Shown here: piece by piece, positions 27,101 through 38,505 of the stretch | Position numbering within the stretch: the first letter of the stretch is position 1 | How the letters are laid out: every line of letters begins with the position of its first letter | Assembly (NCBI RefSeq): GCF_022201045.2 | Contig: NC_068561.1 | Location: forward strand, 20,400,501-20,464,500 | Direction: 5' to 3' | Length of the DNA stretch: 64,000 nt | Source: Citrus sinensis | Taxonomy: Eukaryota; Streptophyta; Magnoliopsida; Sapindales; Rutaceae | Notes under the pieces: model-generated | Told to the model about the DNA's origin: nothing | The model's input: the letters and a program-made list of their open reading frames with translations, nothing else | Database searches by the model: none | Translations under genes and position numbers: made by a program

Positions 27101-30100
27101 AACCCTTTGTCTTTTTTTTCTTCTTCATCTCTCTCGCTGTCTAGTTTATTTTTTATTTTTTTTAAGTTATCGTTATTTTTTTCTACTTAAACAATAGGGA
27201 GATGACATGGTGTACCCAGATGCAAGTGATCCATTATTTGAATATCAAATTACTTGGATAAGAGCTCTGCCTCAGTTGCTAATACTGTTAGGTGATAAGC
27301 ATCCATCTTCTTCCCAGGTAATAACCTGTTCTAATTGACAAAAGATTTTGAATATGGACGAAATTGTGGAAGACAACTATATGTGCAACCTAAAATATCT
27401 GTCTTCCCATGTTAGTTAGATTATCTTCTCCAATCACCATCTTAACCATTTGATTTCAAACGTATGTAAAATTTTTCCTTGAAACTGAATGCTCTCCGCA
27501 GGTTGTATTGCATCTTCTACTTCGCCTTGGACAATGTGCTAACTCAAGTTCTCCCTTTTCCTGGGAATATGAGAACATGCAGTACTCACTTGACAAGTTT
27601 TACAGTTCATGTGTGGACAGAGGTATGAACCAATTGTAGTGAAATTTGTTGGTGGTAAAAGCACTCCTCAAGCGCTATTAATTGGCTTCTAATCATGGGT
27701 TTCGTTCTGCTGCAGGAGACGTGTATTATGGTCCTTTCATAAGGCTTTCCTGGGATTCTCAGGAATTGGCTATCTGTGGCCTTTATTATTTCTCTAACTT
27801 GGGCCCATTCTTATTGAAGTCAATAGCTTTTTGTTGCCTGTGTAAGAATCAGTTTTTTACATGCTTTCTGGTTTGAGTCCAGAAAGAATAATCATGATTG
27901 TTGCCCTCTGAGTGCAATGACCATGTTTGTTGCTTTTCTGAATATTTTTTTTTAATATATCAAGCTGATGGAATTGACAATTGGGGGATGCTTTTTGCAG
28001 TTGACTGAGTTAATTTTTCCTTGGACTTGTGACAGATGTAGTTGAATTTCCATAATTCCTCCTAAAAAGAAGAAATAAAAATATCTAGATACTTGACTAG
28101 TAGGTTTCATAAGCTGATCATATATAGAGGCATTTGCTTTTTCACTAAATAATATGAATGTTAAAAGTGACTGGAAAATACTAGAATCAAAATGAATTTT
28201 ATTAACTCATGAAAGTTTTTTAATTTCTTCCTTCACTGTAAATTGCAGGTTCTGAGTTGGAGCCTCTTGTATTATTTCGAATTATAGAGGTTTTGCATTC
28301 AGCTTTTAGTGCTGGACATATCCAGATTGCTGACTACATCAGCTTCTTCATGACCTTACTGTCTCGTTTTAAAGTTTTACCTGGTAGGTTGGCATACGTT
28401 CTTGTGTGTCTCAACTCCCTTTCTGTTTATGATTATTAGTCAGCCTTTGTTTTCCTTGACTAATTATGACAAATGAGTTAGATAACTTTTCATCCTATGT
28501 TTCCTGTTACATTTTTGCATCAGGTATATATTTTCATTTGTATTTATATTATATTTGTTTGTTAAAACTAATAAGAATTCAAAGTTCTTTGGAATAAATC
28601 CCAAGTGGAGAGAAGATGAAATTTTATCTACAGTAAATGCTAAATTTTAGATCGAGAATTAATCATCCGTTAAATAATCCTAATATTCCTTTTCACACAC
28701 ATGAAGTATTTTGGTACAAATATGCTTGGCTGTTTTTCACTTTGCTTCTTCTTTAATATTTTATATTTTTTCACGTATGTGTGCATGTATGTATGCATTT
28801 ATGTATGTAAATAATAGAGAATTTGACATTTGCAGAAAACATATATCCTGATGTGGAGAGTGATGCGAAGATTTCAAATCGTGGAACCTTTAAGTTGCTC
28901 ACTAATACTGTCTGCTCCTGCCTGTCACGGATAGGTGATGATTCTCTTGTTTTCCAGATACTGGAGCAAGTAATATTTGACCAACTTGTAAGTTGTGATC
29001 TGGTAGTGCATTTCTTGTTCTAGGTTGATGATCCCAGAATTTAGTACCTCTTGAGAACTTTATGTCATATTTCTATTTAGTCCAGTAGATGCTAATTGAT
29101 CTTTTGGGAAAATAACAGTAGTTTTAAGAGATTTTTATTAAGAGACTTTATTTTCTGCAATTGCAAAGCTCTTACATTTTCGTATATTTTTGTGTTGCAG
29201 TTACTAAAACCACCTCTCGATAATGCGTGTGCCTTGCTCAGAGTGCTTGTTGTGCTAGACTGTAAACCCACAAGACTTTCTGAGCAGGGTGTCATCGCTC
29301 TGAGCAAATACCTTTCAGGGTATCTTTTTGAGGTTGTGCATGTAAGCGCTTCTTCTTATTCCACATTTACCTCAGCTTGCTTATCTCATAAGTACTTACT
29401 TTTCTTGTTACCTGTTTAGATGTCTTAATGTTGGTTCTTGTGAACCCTCGGTGATTATCTTATTAAAATTGCTTGAGTTCTTGTTAGAAGAGCCTTTGGT
29501 GCAAAAATATGAACTGGCATGTCAAATTTAAAGCAAAACACTGTCAGCCAGATTGTTGTTTGCTTGATGATAGAAAATTATAGCCTTTTATCTTTATTCT
29601 TTTTACAGTTTTGCCTTTGTTGCTGAGTTTGAATCTCCTGGAATACATAGAGTGTGAATACAATATAACTGCTTATGACTTCCATACTTTTTTCATGATG
29701 GTAAGTTTACCTTTCTGTAGGGAATTATGTTTCAACATTCCTTTGGAAAACATATGAAATATGACATGAAAGATTCATGTTGAAGTACATTTTAAGTGCT
29801 TTTGTGTATGAAATATCAAGTGATCAGTGATTTTCTGGGAGCTTGCTCTGATGATTTCATAAAGTGTTTACTATTCTTTCTGAAGATTGAGAAGTTCAGT
29901 GTTTGGTCTGCTGCTGAGTTTCCCCAAAACACAGTTGCCAACCATGTTACAGGTTGGCACAATAATTACTGAAAAGTGTCTTTCTGACAATTACTTCGCA
30001 TGGATGCAGTGTATTCCCGAAGATGATGAGGAGAACAGTCTTCCTACTCATCAACAGACATGCTGTTATTACATGCTACCGTGCTTTTTCTTGTTTGATA

Positions 30101-31312
30101 GAAGCCCCAAGCTTCTGAAACTTGTTTTGAACTTGATGGGGTCACTGATAACTGAAAGCAGTTCATCGTCCTCATCTCATAGTTACACACAATATGGAAA
30201 TGACAATTCCAATCAGATAAATGCAGTTGTTTCTGCCCTTTTATTGATGCACAAGGATACTAAAGTCCGGAAAATTATTTCTTCATTCAAGGAAGAGGTG
30301 GTCGATATTTTACAGATCATACACTCGTTACAGGTATTAGTTTTTCACCTCAATAATTAAACTTACTGTCTGGAAAGTGTTTTCTTTCTTGGAACTCCTT
30401 GTTGAATATTCATTACTATTTTCCTTATAGCAGTGGTATACAATTATGCTTGATAACTTTTGAGGACTCATGGTTGTTCAAGGCCTATGTTGAATCAGAT
30501 GTGTCTTGTTTGCAGCCCATGCTTCTTTGAAATTTACGATATGTAAATGTCAGTGGCACATGCAAATGCCAATTTTATGCGAAGAGTAATGAAACTCATC
30601 CCACTCCAAGCCAAAATGACACCCTTTCCTAGCGTTTTTGGAAACCAAATTTCAAGCAGAAAATGGCTGCACAAATAAAGGATAGGCTGTTGTTTTTGGC
30701 GTGGAGTAGGATGAGTATCATTACTCTTTATGTAAAAGTTAAATGGGAAACTCTAATTTCAACTATTACCTGATTGAAAGCTCTTGGTTTCCAAAAACGC
30801 TGGGAAAGAGTGTCGTTGTTGGCTTGGAGTTGGATGATTCTCATTTCTCTTATGTAAAAGTTTAAAGGGAAACTCTGATTTCAACTATTACCTGATTGAA
30901 AGCTCTTGGTTTCCAAGTGAATTGGTTTGGCATTCATGAAATGAACATGCAATTGACCGTGAAGCTGCTGTAAGAGTATCACTTGTTTTTCCTGATTCCC
31001 TTTATAGTTGTTTTCTTTGTTTTGTGCTCATCTAGGTAAGATTACATTTAGCTGGGCAGTATGTTATGTATCGACGGGTGTTGGCTGGCCCATTGTTTAA
31101 AATTCTCAAACACATAATTGAACTTCTGAACAGAGCAACTAGTTAGCTTGATGTATTTGGTTTTTGTTCACATTTGTTTGGTGTGCTCATTCTTTATGCA
31201 GTCCTCGGATTCAGAAAATATGAACTTCAAAGAAAGGCACAAAATACAATGTGCGTACAGTCGACTGAAGTTGGTTGCATGTATGTTACCGAATGAGGTG
31301 CCAGCAAGCTAG
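21135..31312 (+). CDS. TEX10/IPI1 homologue, 60S pre-ribosome factor
   Basis: TEX10 (yeast Ipi1) is part of the Rix1/PELP1-WDR18 complex that drives late nuclear steps of 60S assembly and ITS2 processing. Nineteen exons join in frame to 890 residues: 21135-21203, 21314-21386, 21663-21785, 22126-22295, 23071-23220, 24013-24156, 24548-24608, 25399-25712, 26125-26256, 26627-26746, 26940-27026, 27198-27317, 27502-27622, 27716-27841, 28249-28383, 28836-28987, 29201-29341, 30010-30333, 31202-31312. The N-terminus is Lys/Gln-rich (KKQQKQQQKRGVDFKKIKRK). Next comes TLKELLQQTSHHNSKVRRDALMGLKDLF, a HEAT/Ipi1_N region that continues through HLAVDVRLMAFKFFDLVVQYYP. The rest is helical-repeat-like and ends MLPNEVPAS. 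Exon 14 uses the donor at 27842, chosen because it preserves frame. All introns are GT-AG. Identity is good; individual small-exon edges are slightly less sure. Confidence 0.88.
30584..30916. mobile_element. Foldback MITE and duplicated flank in TEX10 intron 18
   Basis: A 143-bp hairpin element spans 30584-30726. GAGTAATGAAACTCATCCC at its left end pairs with the complement of its right end, GAGTAATGATACTCATCC. Its flank (about 30727-30794, ending GGTTTCCAA) is repeated directly at about 30849-30916. The bases between (about 30791-30849, with ACGCTGGGAAAGAG) are an inverted copy of the left part of the MITE. No exact 9-bp target duplication is seen at 30584 and 30726. Confidence 0.65.
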
Positions 31313-33213
31313 AAGGATGCTTGTTGCCCAATCTAGTTGCTCCGGTGAGTCTTCCTTATGAAATCATCAATAGTTATCTTTGGGCTGTCCCCATATTCAG
31401 GCACAGGGAGAGAGGTGATCCCTTATACACTTCAAAATCTCAAAATATGTGTTTTCATTTCTTGACATGTCCCATATAGATATTGTGGTGGTTTTCAATT
31501 TAGAATATTTAGAATTTACTTCTAAGGGGATGTTGAAAACAAGGAACATAAAAACAAATTATTTTTTGTTGTTGTTTGTTATAGCTTTTTAAAAAGAGTT
31601 TATTTAAGTAGAGTTTTTACAATTAAAACTTTGACTAAAAAAATTTTAGTTATTTGATTGTCAATAAGAGTTTTTATTAAAAATTATAAAATTATTTTAA
31701 TAGGCAAGTTTTTTAAAGTTAAGTTATGAAAAGAATGAAATAAAAATGTCAATTAAGTAAAAGAGATTTTAGATGTTTTAATATTTTTTTTAAAAATTTA
31801 ACATTTACTGTTAAAAATCCAAAATTTATGTTTTTACTAGTAGAAGCAAAATAACTTATTTAATTTTCAAAGGCTTTGTTAGAAAAATAACAAAAATTTG
31901 AAAAGAGCTTATGAGATTAAATAAACACTTTATAACCATTAGATAAGCTATATCAAACAGTTACTAAGTTCATTAATCTCGAGCATAATGTGGTCGAGTT
32001 GAAAGTTTCTTATAATTTCTCTCCACTTCATTGGAGTTATTGTCCCAAATTTCAGTTTTATTTACTTGCTTTTTATGTCCAATATATGCGCAAAGATGAT
32101 GAACTGCTGCTAATGTGTACTAAAATGATAATAGAAAGGGACACAGTTAACTAGGTCATTGCCGAAAGTTCTATCGATACTCATGCCAAAGGATAACAAA
32201 TTTTTTTTTTCAATCTTTAATTTTTGTATTTCATTTTTCTCAGCCTTTGCATATATATGGTGGGATTTTGAAAGACACCGGTCAATCAAGTAGAAGTTGG
32301 GGAGGATGGACTTATTTGAAGAATACGAGTCGGTCAATGAGAACTCATTCTCACAAGCTTCAAGAACAGAATGTCCGTTGGTAGGTTTATGAACCTTGCT
32401 GTGACAAATGTACTATTCAAATTATTTGCTGATAGAGGGAGCATTTTGTAGTGTAGCTCGTCCGCAGTCTTTGTATCTGCAATTTTGATCCGATAGCAGA
32501 TAGCGGTCCCTCTTTTTCCTTGAAATGGTCTCACACTGTTGATTGTATGGTCATAAAAATTATCAGGTGAAATTTTTGGTAACAGGAAACCCTGAGAATG
32601 AATTAGTGGTCACAACTTATAGGTATGATTTGAGTGGCAGATCTCAAGTGACTTCTTTCTCATTGTCTGGTTGGAGTTTCTTTTTAATTTGATTTCTCAT
32701 TTCGTAAAATGTTGCACCTTCAAATCTTTGAAAGCAAGGCTACACGACGGAAACGAGTTTGACTCAAAATTGAAAGTTCTTTCAAATGGTTCTCAAAGTA
32801 GAATCCATTGAAAGAATCTCCTATTCAAGAACCGGAAAAAAAAATTTAAAAAAATAAAAAAAAATCAAATCAAATTGTACTAAAAATGTAAGGACGACCA
32901 ATTGACCGATCGTATTGTAACAGTTAAGCCAAAGTAACATGATTGAACGGATACTCCAATCAAGCTGATCGTATATAAGCGAGCTAAATTCTTAACTTCC
33001 CGGCAGATTTCTGAAGAATCAACCACGCCAATTTGCGAAAAAAGAACTATCGATAAAATTGGTGCCTTGCCATTGCTATTCCCTGATCTTGATTTTGATA
33101 AGATTCCCTGATCTTGATTTTGATAAGAGTAATAAATCAAAAGATATAAATGGATCCCGGTATCGATCGATTTGGACGGCTAGGATTTATCAAACTGCAA
33201 ATTTTTACAGTTG
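31313..33213. other. Spacer between TEX10 and CTF7
   Basis: The start is the TEX10 3' untranslated region and may contain a 3' UTR intron (a donor-like GGTGAGTC lies near 31343). At about 31575-31990 an AT-rich stretch has faint inverted similarity at its ends, perhaps an old hAT-type MITE. A 25-bp unit (TTCCCTGATCTTG plus ATTTTGATAAG) is repeated in tandem at about 33079-33128. No conserved coding frame was found. Confidence 0.45.
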
Positions 33214-33221
33214 GCGGGAAA
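33214..33221 (-). promoter_or_regulatory. E2F binding site of CTF7
   Basis: The bases GCGGGAAA read TTTCCCGC on the opposite strand, the canonical E2F/DP site. It lies 130 bases upstream of the CTF7 start codon. E2F sites drive G1/S expression of DNA-replication and cohesion genes in plants, which suits a cohesin acetyltransferase gene. A TATA-like TAATATAT lies a few bases downstream (33225-33232). Confidence 0.65.
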
Positions 33222-33336
33222 GCTTAATATATGAGACCATTTGCCAAAATCTTAGGCGCCATATAGACCAGATTACCAGAAGCCAATCACAAAAACAAAC
33301 AAATTAATTAATCAAAAACCAAAGAGATCATTCGGA

Positions 33337-33351
33337 ATGCAAAAGCGTTGA
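33337..33351 (+). CDS. Four-codon upstream ORF overlapping CTF7 start
   Basis: ATG-CAA-AAG-CGT-TGA (M-Q-K-R-stop) ends in the A of the CTF7 start codon, giving a TGATG overlap. If the transcript starts upstream of 33337, ribosomes scanning the leader meet this uORF first and would have to reinitiate or leak past it. The sequence is certain; translation is inferred. Confidence 0.5.
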   Translation: MQKR

Positions 33352-35351
33352 TGCAATCCAAAATCAGTTCCTTCTTCAAGCCTTCTTCTTCCGATGAAAA
33401 CGATCTGTCTGCGAGAGGAGGAAAGAAAGGACACGTAATCGTCAATACCTTCAAGCGTAGAGCTCGTAATTTTGATGGGTATGCACATTAATGATTTCTT
33501 AATTTTTAATTTTTTTTTAATTTTTTGGGTTTTATACTTCCTGTATCTGAATTTTGCTGACATGGGTTTGTTCTTAAACTTAGAGATTCACTGTTGGTTT
33601 GAGTATTAAAAAACTTGGGATTATTTATTTATTTATTTGGGGATTTTAGGGTTTCATTCAGCAGTAATGAGTCCACTCTTGATTCACCAAAGAAACCCAT
33701 ATCAGAGGATTTAAGTTTGAAATCCCAGTTGCCCGAACTCGGAAGAACATTGAACAAGAAGAGAAGCTATGTACAATTGTATTTAGAACTTGGCCAATCT
33801 GATTTTCTTCTTCATACATGTTCCACCTGTGGATTCAAGTATGCTCGTGGTGATGAATCTGATGAAAAGGTTCATAAGTCATTTCACAAGAACTACACAC
33901 ACGGGATTCAATTCAAGGTTCATGTTACCATTCCTTTGATTTCTAAATGTGTTTCTTGGTCCGTAATTTTATTTGATGATTGTTTTGTTCGATCAAATTG
34001 TTTAATATATGTTTTTTTTTTTTTTGGGTCAGGGTTGGCGTAATGAAAGAGTTGTTGGCATGCCTTCTGCTGAAGGAGGGCGTGTTATTTTGGTGTTAGA
34101 TGGTGACCCGCCTGCTCATAAGAATAAGGTTCAATTTGGAAATTCATTTTTTAAAACCATGATTTTATATTGCAGCAATTCTTAGGGTATATTTTTGAAC
34201 TCCCACTTTTACTTGACGGTTACTGTTTTGATTCCACATTGACAGCTATGGATTAAAAGCCACCAAAACTTAATCCTGGACATACTTTACTTGATGAATG
34301 AGTGGTTTCGTAGACAATAACTAGCTAGTATAATTCATAATTATAAGGGATTGTTTGGCAGGTTCAAGAAGTTTTGCAGATGATGGAGTTTGAGCTTGGT
34401 GAAGGATGGATTTTTCAGAAGATCTGTCAGGTTTCTTGATTATATTTCAATTAATTTGTAATAGTTGTCATGCATTACTCATGCTAGCGCATGTCTCAAA
34501 AATATGCTTCAAGTTTCTGAGAAGCTTTTTTTTTTTTTCCTGGTAGTATCTAGTATCAATTTACTTGGTGAGTTATATATTTTTATAATTTCATAGCTTT
34601 GATTCGCTTTAGCATAAATTTTACAATGTATTATAACTTGTTCTTTATTTCTGAAGCTGCCTGTGAACTATTTGTTCTTGTTGACCACCATTCTCATCAT
34701 TGTAAATGTTTGCAGGTGTACATGTTTATTTCCTCACAGAGGGTTGCCGGCTGTCTAGTTGCAGAACCAATTAAGGAAGGATTCAAACTCTTATCATGCT
34801 TTGGTGATGAAAGAACTGATGGCAGAATCCTAAAGAAATGCAGATCACACTCAGCAACCCTTCAATTTGGGGAAATTAGTTTACAAAGAGAAGTGATCAA
34901 AAGAGCCTCTTCTGTACGTTCTTCAAATGCAGTTGATGAGAAACACAATCGCACAATTATGTGTGAAAATGAAGCCGTACCAGCTGTTTGTGGCATTAGA
35001 GCCATATGGGTCACTCCCTCAAACAGAAGAAAAGGCATTGCGAGTCTGTTACTGGATGCTGTCAGGTAAATTAATGGTCTTTTACTTCAATCACACATCT
35101 CCTCTGTGTTATGTAAAGCTCTTTATCAATGATACCTTGGGGCCACTGGCCACAAGACAATCTTTGATTTGCAATTTCCTTTGTTATTGTGGCTCTCAAC
35201 TCATTTATTTCTTATAAAATGCAGGAGAAGTTTTTGTGGTGAAATTGTCCTCGAAAAATCCCAGTTGGCTTTCTCTCAACCAAGTTCAGCTGGAAAGGCA
35301 TTGGCATCAAATTATTTTGGCACCGCATCTTTCTTGGTATATAGAACTTAG
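33351..35351 (+). CDS. CTF7: Cohesin acetyltransferase CTF7/ECO1
   Basis: CTF7 (yeast Eco1, human ESCO1/2) acetylates cohesin SMC3 during S phase to establish sister-chromatid cohesion. Six exons (33351-33478, 33650-33917, 34033-34128, 34362-34430, 34716-35065, 35225-35351) encode 345 residues, the length I recall for Arabidopsis CTF7. Residues 2-9 (QSKISSFF) are a PCNA-interacting PIP box. A C2H2-type zinc finger uses Cys100, Cys103, His118 and His122. The C-terminal GCN5-like domain holds [14 protein letters not shown], the acetyl-CoA loop [14 protein letters not shown] and the terminal [20 protein letters not shown]. All introns are GT-AG. An E2F site and a tiny uORF lie upstream. Its 3' end faces the Nudix gene. 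Confidence 0.95.
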
Positions 35352-35966
35352 CTTACTTTTTATTTTTTAACATTTTTGAGGGAAAACTTAGGTAAATGTA
35401 GCCACTAGAAATTAGAACACTTTCATATATTATTTGTCAATGATTTTTTTTTAATTTTCCATTTATTTTTGCATTTCGTTTATTCACAGTTACACGTCAC
35501 TGAATTGAAGTGCAAAATGCTGAAATTTCAAGTGTTCTTTTTTGCTTCCCTAAATGTTGTCAAAGTGAAGATACCAATATTTATAAAAAAAAAAATGGTG
35601 AAAATAAAATATCAGTTTTATAAAGTACTTTTTTTTCCACAAGAAGCAAAAACTAATGTAAATTCTTGTTAAAAAAAATCGTTACAAATAATTTAGATTA
35701 GTCTGATTGTTGTTTCTGATTGAAAACATCCACCCCGTTAAAATCTGAAAGCAACCACTTGTCATATGGGAGCAGTTTCCACGGCAACCATCCATGAAGA
35801 GAGTACAAAAGATAAACAGAGCATTCAAAAAAAATTTCCCCTTCTTTCCTGAAGCGCAGAGCGCTCAAATTCAAAATTCAAAAAGGATGCTGCATAAATC
35901 ACTACCGCATCAGAGTCCAAGCAATTTCAGACAACCACAAGAAGTCACAAAATAATTTTAGTCCCT
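35352..35966. other. Convergent spacer between CTF7 and the Nudix gene
   Basis: This 615-bp stretch holds the 3' untranslated regions of both genes. It is AT-rich with poly-A and poly-T runs. No coding frame is supported. Confidence 0.5.
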
Positions 35967-38303
35967 TCATTGTTTCAATGTGTAAAATTTTCTGCCTTGT
36001 CGCCTGAAATTAATATGGGCCTTTCGTCGTTCAAAACAATTTCTTTCATCAGCGTCCGTCAAAATATAAGGACTAAATATCTTCAAAACTTGTTCATAGA
36101 CTGGCTTCTTGAAATCCACAGCCTGCCCAAGGTTTTGAGAAAATAAGGCAAAAATGAAACAACTCCTTTAAATATATCATAAATGGTGCTAAACAGAAAG
36201 GGGAAACAAATCGAAAAATGACCCCGCAAGGTTTACGCACTCGCTCTAAAACTTGTTCGGGAAACATCCACTTCCACTCATTGAACTCTGGCTTTTCTGA
36301 TCCATCGCCCAACAGATTGATCTCTTCCTCCTTTCCAGTGAACTTGAAAAGAAACCTGTTTCCCATGAGTAACAAAGAAATCAAAATGTATCCTGAACAT
36401 ATTCACAATATCAGAGAAATAACTAACTTCACAAATCGCCAGGAATTATGTAAACATGGCCCAAAGAAACAAGTAGGCAGGCAACTGGTACAAGGATGCC
36501 AGCTAAAAGGCGAAATGCATTCTGAACATATTCACAATATCAGAGAAATAACTAACTTCATAAAACGCCAGGGATTATGTAAATATTGCCCAAACAAGCA
36601 AGTAGGCAGGCTACTGATACAAGGATGCCAGCCAAAAGGCAAACTTTAGAGATGATCATATCTAGCACAACCAACTGACCAAGGCATACAAGAGTACTGT
36701 AAAAATAAAAATAATTTCCCTTGAAGGAGAACAATGCTCAACTTCTCCAGGAAAACTTAACCTAAAAAGGGTAAATATCATTTGCAAGCAAGAAGTTTAT
36801 GGTACATGTCACCCAAAATTCAAAGAGAGAAGGGATAATGAAATCAGGACAATCAACACAAAATTCAGGCATAATGAACAATACTGCGACAGTAGATGCA
36901 AGTACGTCACCGGAGTTCAATGCATGAAGCATAAGATCATTTCTAGGTAAGATGAGATCCTTACCACTTCTGTGCTTGACCTTTATAATTTGTTCCCCAC
37001 CGACGATTAAGTTTTTGTTTGACTTTAAGTGGGAAATCATAGGTCAGCCAATAAGGTGTCTACAAAACAAAACCAAAATTTAGTTACAGTCACACATGAG
37101 AAGAAAGATTTCCCATCAAATGGGATGAATTTCAACACTCCTCAAGAATACCAGTTAAAATTGATATCTAATAAGAGTTAATCTAAACATACCTCTGCAA
37201 GAAATTCTGCTGAAGTAACCCCAGTTTCTTCTCTTAATTCTCGTAGAGCTGCATTTATCAAATCCTCACCCTCATCAGCACCGCCCTGTACACGGAGAGC
37301 TCGCAAGGCAATTGATACCCATCCAAATCTCAATGTAAAATTAGGAAACAAAATGATTCCACAACCACAGTATTTTAAGCTCCTCTTCCCCAATCCCGCC
37401 AATAATGCACAGCTAAATACATCTTACACCTTAGTTGTACATCTAAAATCTAACTAAAATACTATAATTCCCCCTACATGTCTGCTCCGCAAAAGATAGC
37501 CATATCTCAATCTATTATTGTCCACACCGAAGCCAGCACCTGCTATAATAACCCAATGAATGAAATCACTGCCCTTTTAGGCAAATGCAAAACCTGCTAA
37601 ATGATTCTACAATTTGTACCTCTGAAATAATTGCTCCTCTCATATCCACATTCACTATCCTTCAACATCTCCTTGCAAAACCCATACCCACATTCGTTAT
37701 CCTTCAACACCTCCTTGCAAAACCCAGTTTTCTATTATTTTAAGGAGTACAGCAATCAATAGTTATTATAAATTCCCAAAATTCTGGTTAAGTTGAATCT
37801 CAAACAATGAAATAACTAAAAATCTGCACCGAATCCAACAATTTCACCAACAAAATAACATAAATTAAAAATCCCAAAAGAGAATTGAATCGAATCTACC
37901 TGAGGCATTTGCCATGTATATGGTATGTGTATTCTCGTAGCTGCAAAGATTTTCTACAAAAAATAAAATAAATAAATAAAATCTTACCAATTACTAATAA
38001 TTCAGAAATATAAAATAAATGTAATGTATATTCTGAGAGAGAGATAACGGAGACCTTTTTAGAAGAATTAATGAGACAAATCCCGACATTTCTTCTATAC
38101 CCATCTGGCGGCGTCTCCGTAGATAAAGCCGTAAAAGAAGATAACGATGAAGAAGAATCATCACAGGAACAGCACAAGGGCTTACGTGGCAGCTGCTGCA
38201 GCTCCAGTGGCACACTCGCAAATTTAACCAACTTCGTAGGGTAACTCTGACTTACCACCACCCGATAAAACAGGGAATTTCCGCTCACTCCAGTTACAGC
38301 CAT
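35967..38303 (-). CDS. Nudix hydrolase, plastid NUDT26/27-like
   Basis: Nudix enzymes of this group hydrolyse diadenosine polyphosphates such as Ap4A. Plant NUDT26/27 act in plastids or mitochondria. Six exons (38055-38303, 37900-37953, 37193-37285, 36965-37059, 36241-36355, 35967-36122) encode 253 residues. The first 60 or so residues are Ser/Leu-rich and resemble a transit peptide. PPDGYRRNVGICLINSSKK opens the domain, followed by IPYTWQMPQ. The Nudix box runs from Gly102 to about 124 (GGADEGED, REL, REETGV), matching GX5EX7REUXEEXGU. Then come PYWLTYDFPLKVKQKLN and FTGKEEEINLLGDGSEKPEF. The last exon adds a basic tail (FERRKAHINFRRQGRKF) that seems longer than family members I remember. 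The exon 1/2 join gives KKK where relatives have KK. The gene is divergent from the DUF7138 gene. Confidence 0.88.
36386..36643. repeat. 129-bp tandem duplication in Nudix intron 4
   Basis: Two diverged copies, about 36386-36514 and 36515-36643, share GAACATATTCACAATATCAG, GTAGGCAGGC and ACAAGGATGCCAGC in the same order. They differ at roughly a tenth of positions by eye. The period is divisible by three, so a frame on the opposite strand stays open across both copies (36218-36649). I regard that frame as non-coding because it lies inside the intron and is antisense. Confidence 0.85.
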
Positions 38304-38501
38304 TTTACGCGTCGTTTCGCGTTCCTTCGTTTTGCTTGCTCCCCAAGCTTAATCTAACAACTCGCCTTATCTTGTTTTTACCTTTATTCCAAAAATACCC
38401 TAACCGCCTTTTCTAAGTGACCCAAATACCCCTGCCCCTCGCCTTTTGTATATATAGGCCTTTCCATTCACGGCTCTTTGTTCACTCGGCATGACCATAC
38501 C
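38304..38501. promoter_or_regulatory. 198-bp divergent promoter (Nudix / DUF7138)
   Basis: Only 198 bases separate the start codon of the Nudix gene (minus) from that of the DUF7138-type gene (plus). A TATA box TATATATA sits at 38449-38456, pointing to the plus-strand gene. That would place its transcription start near 38480-38490 and leave a leader of only 10-25 bases. No TATA box is evident for the Nudix side. Confidence 0.7.
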
Positions 38502-38505
38502 ATGA
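38491..38505 (+). CDS. Four-codon upstream ORF overlapping DUF7138 start
   Basis: ATG-ACC-ATA-CCA-TGA (M-T-I-P-stop) overlaps the main ATG at 38502 by an ATGA junction in the +1 frame. It lies close to the predicted transcription start, so it may not always be in the message. The main protein could also start at the next in-frame ATG, 38511. Confidence 0.4.
   Translation: MTIP

Noticed and set aside
29592-29700. Open stretch after an AG near 29590, considered as a TEX10 exon
   Set aside because: It cannot be joined in phase after exon 17 without a stop, whereas exon 18 at 30010 joins directly (VVH-CIPEDDEE).
36218-36649. 143-codon plus-strand frame over the Nudix intron, with a repeated 43-residue unit
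   Set aside because: It is antisense, lies mostly in an intron, and owes its repeat to a 129-bp tandem duplication whose length is divisible by three.
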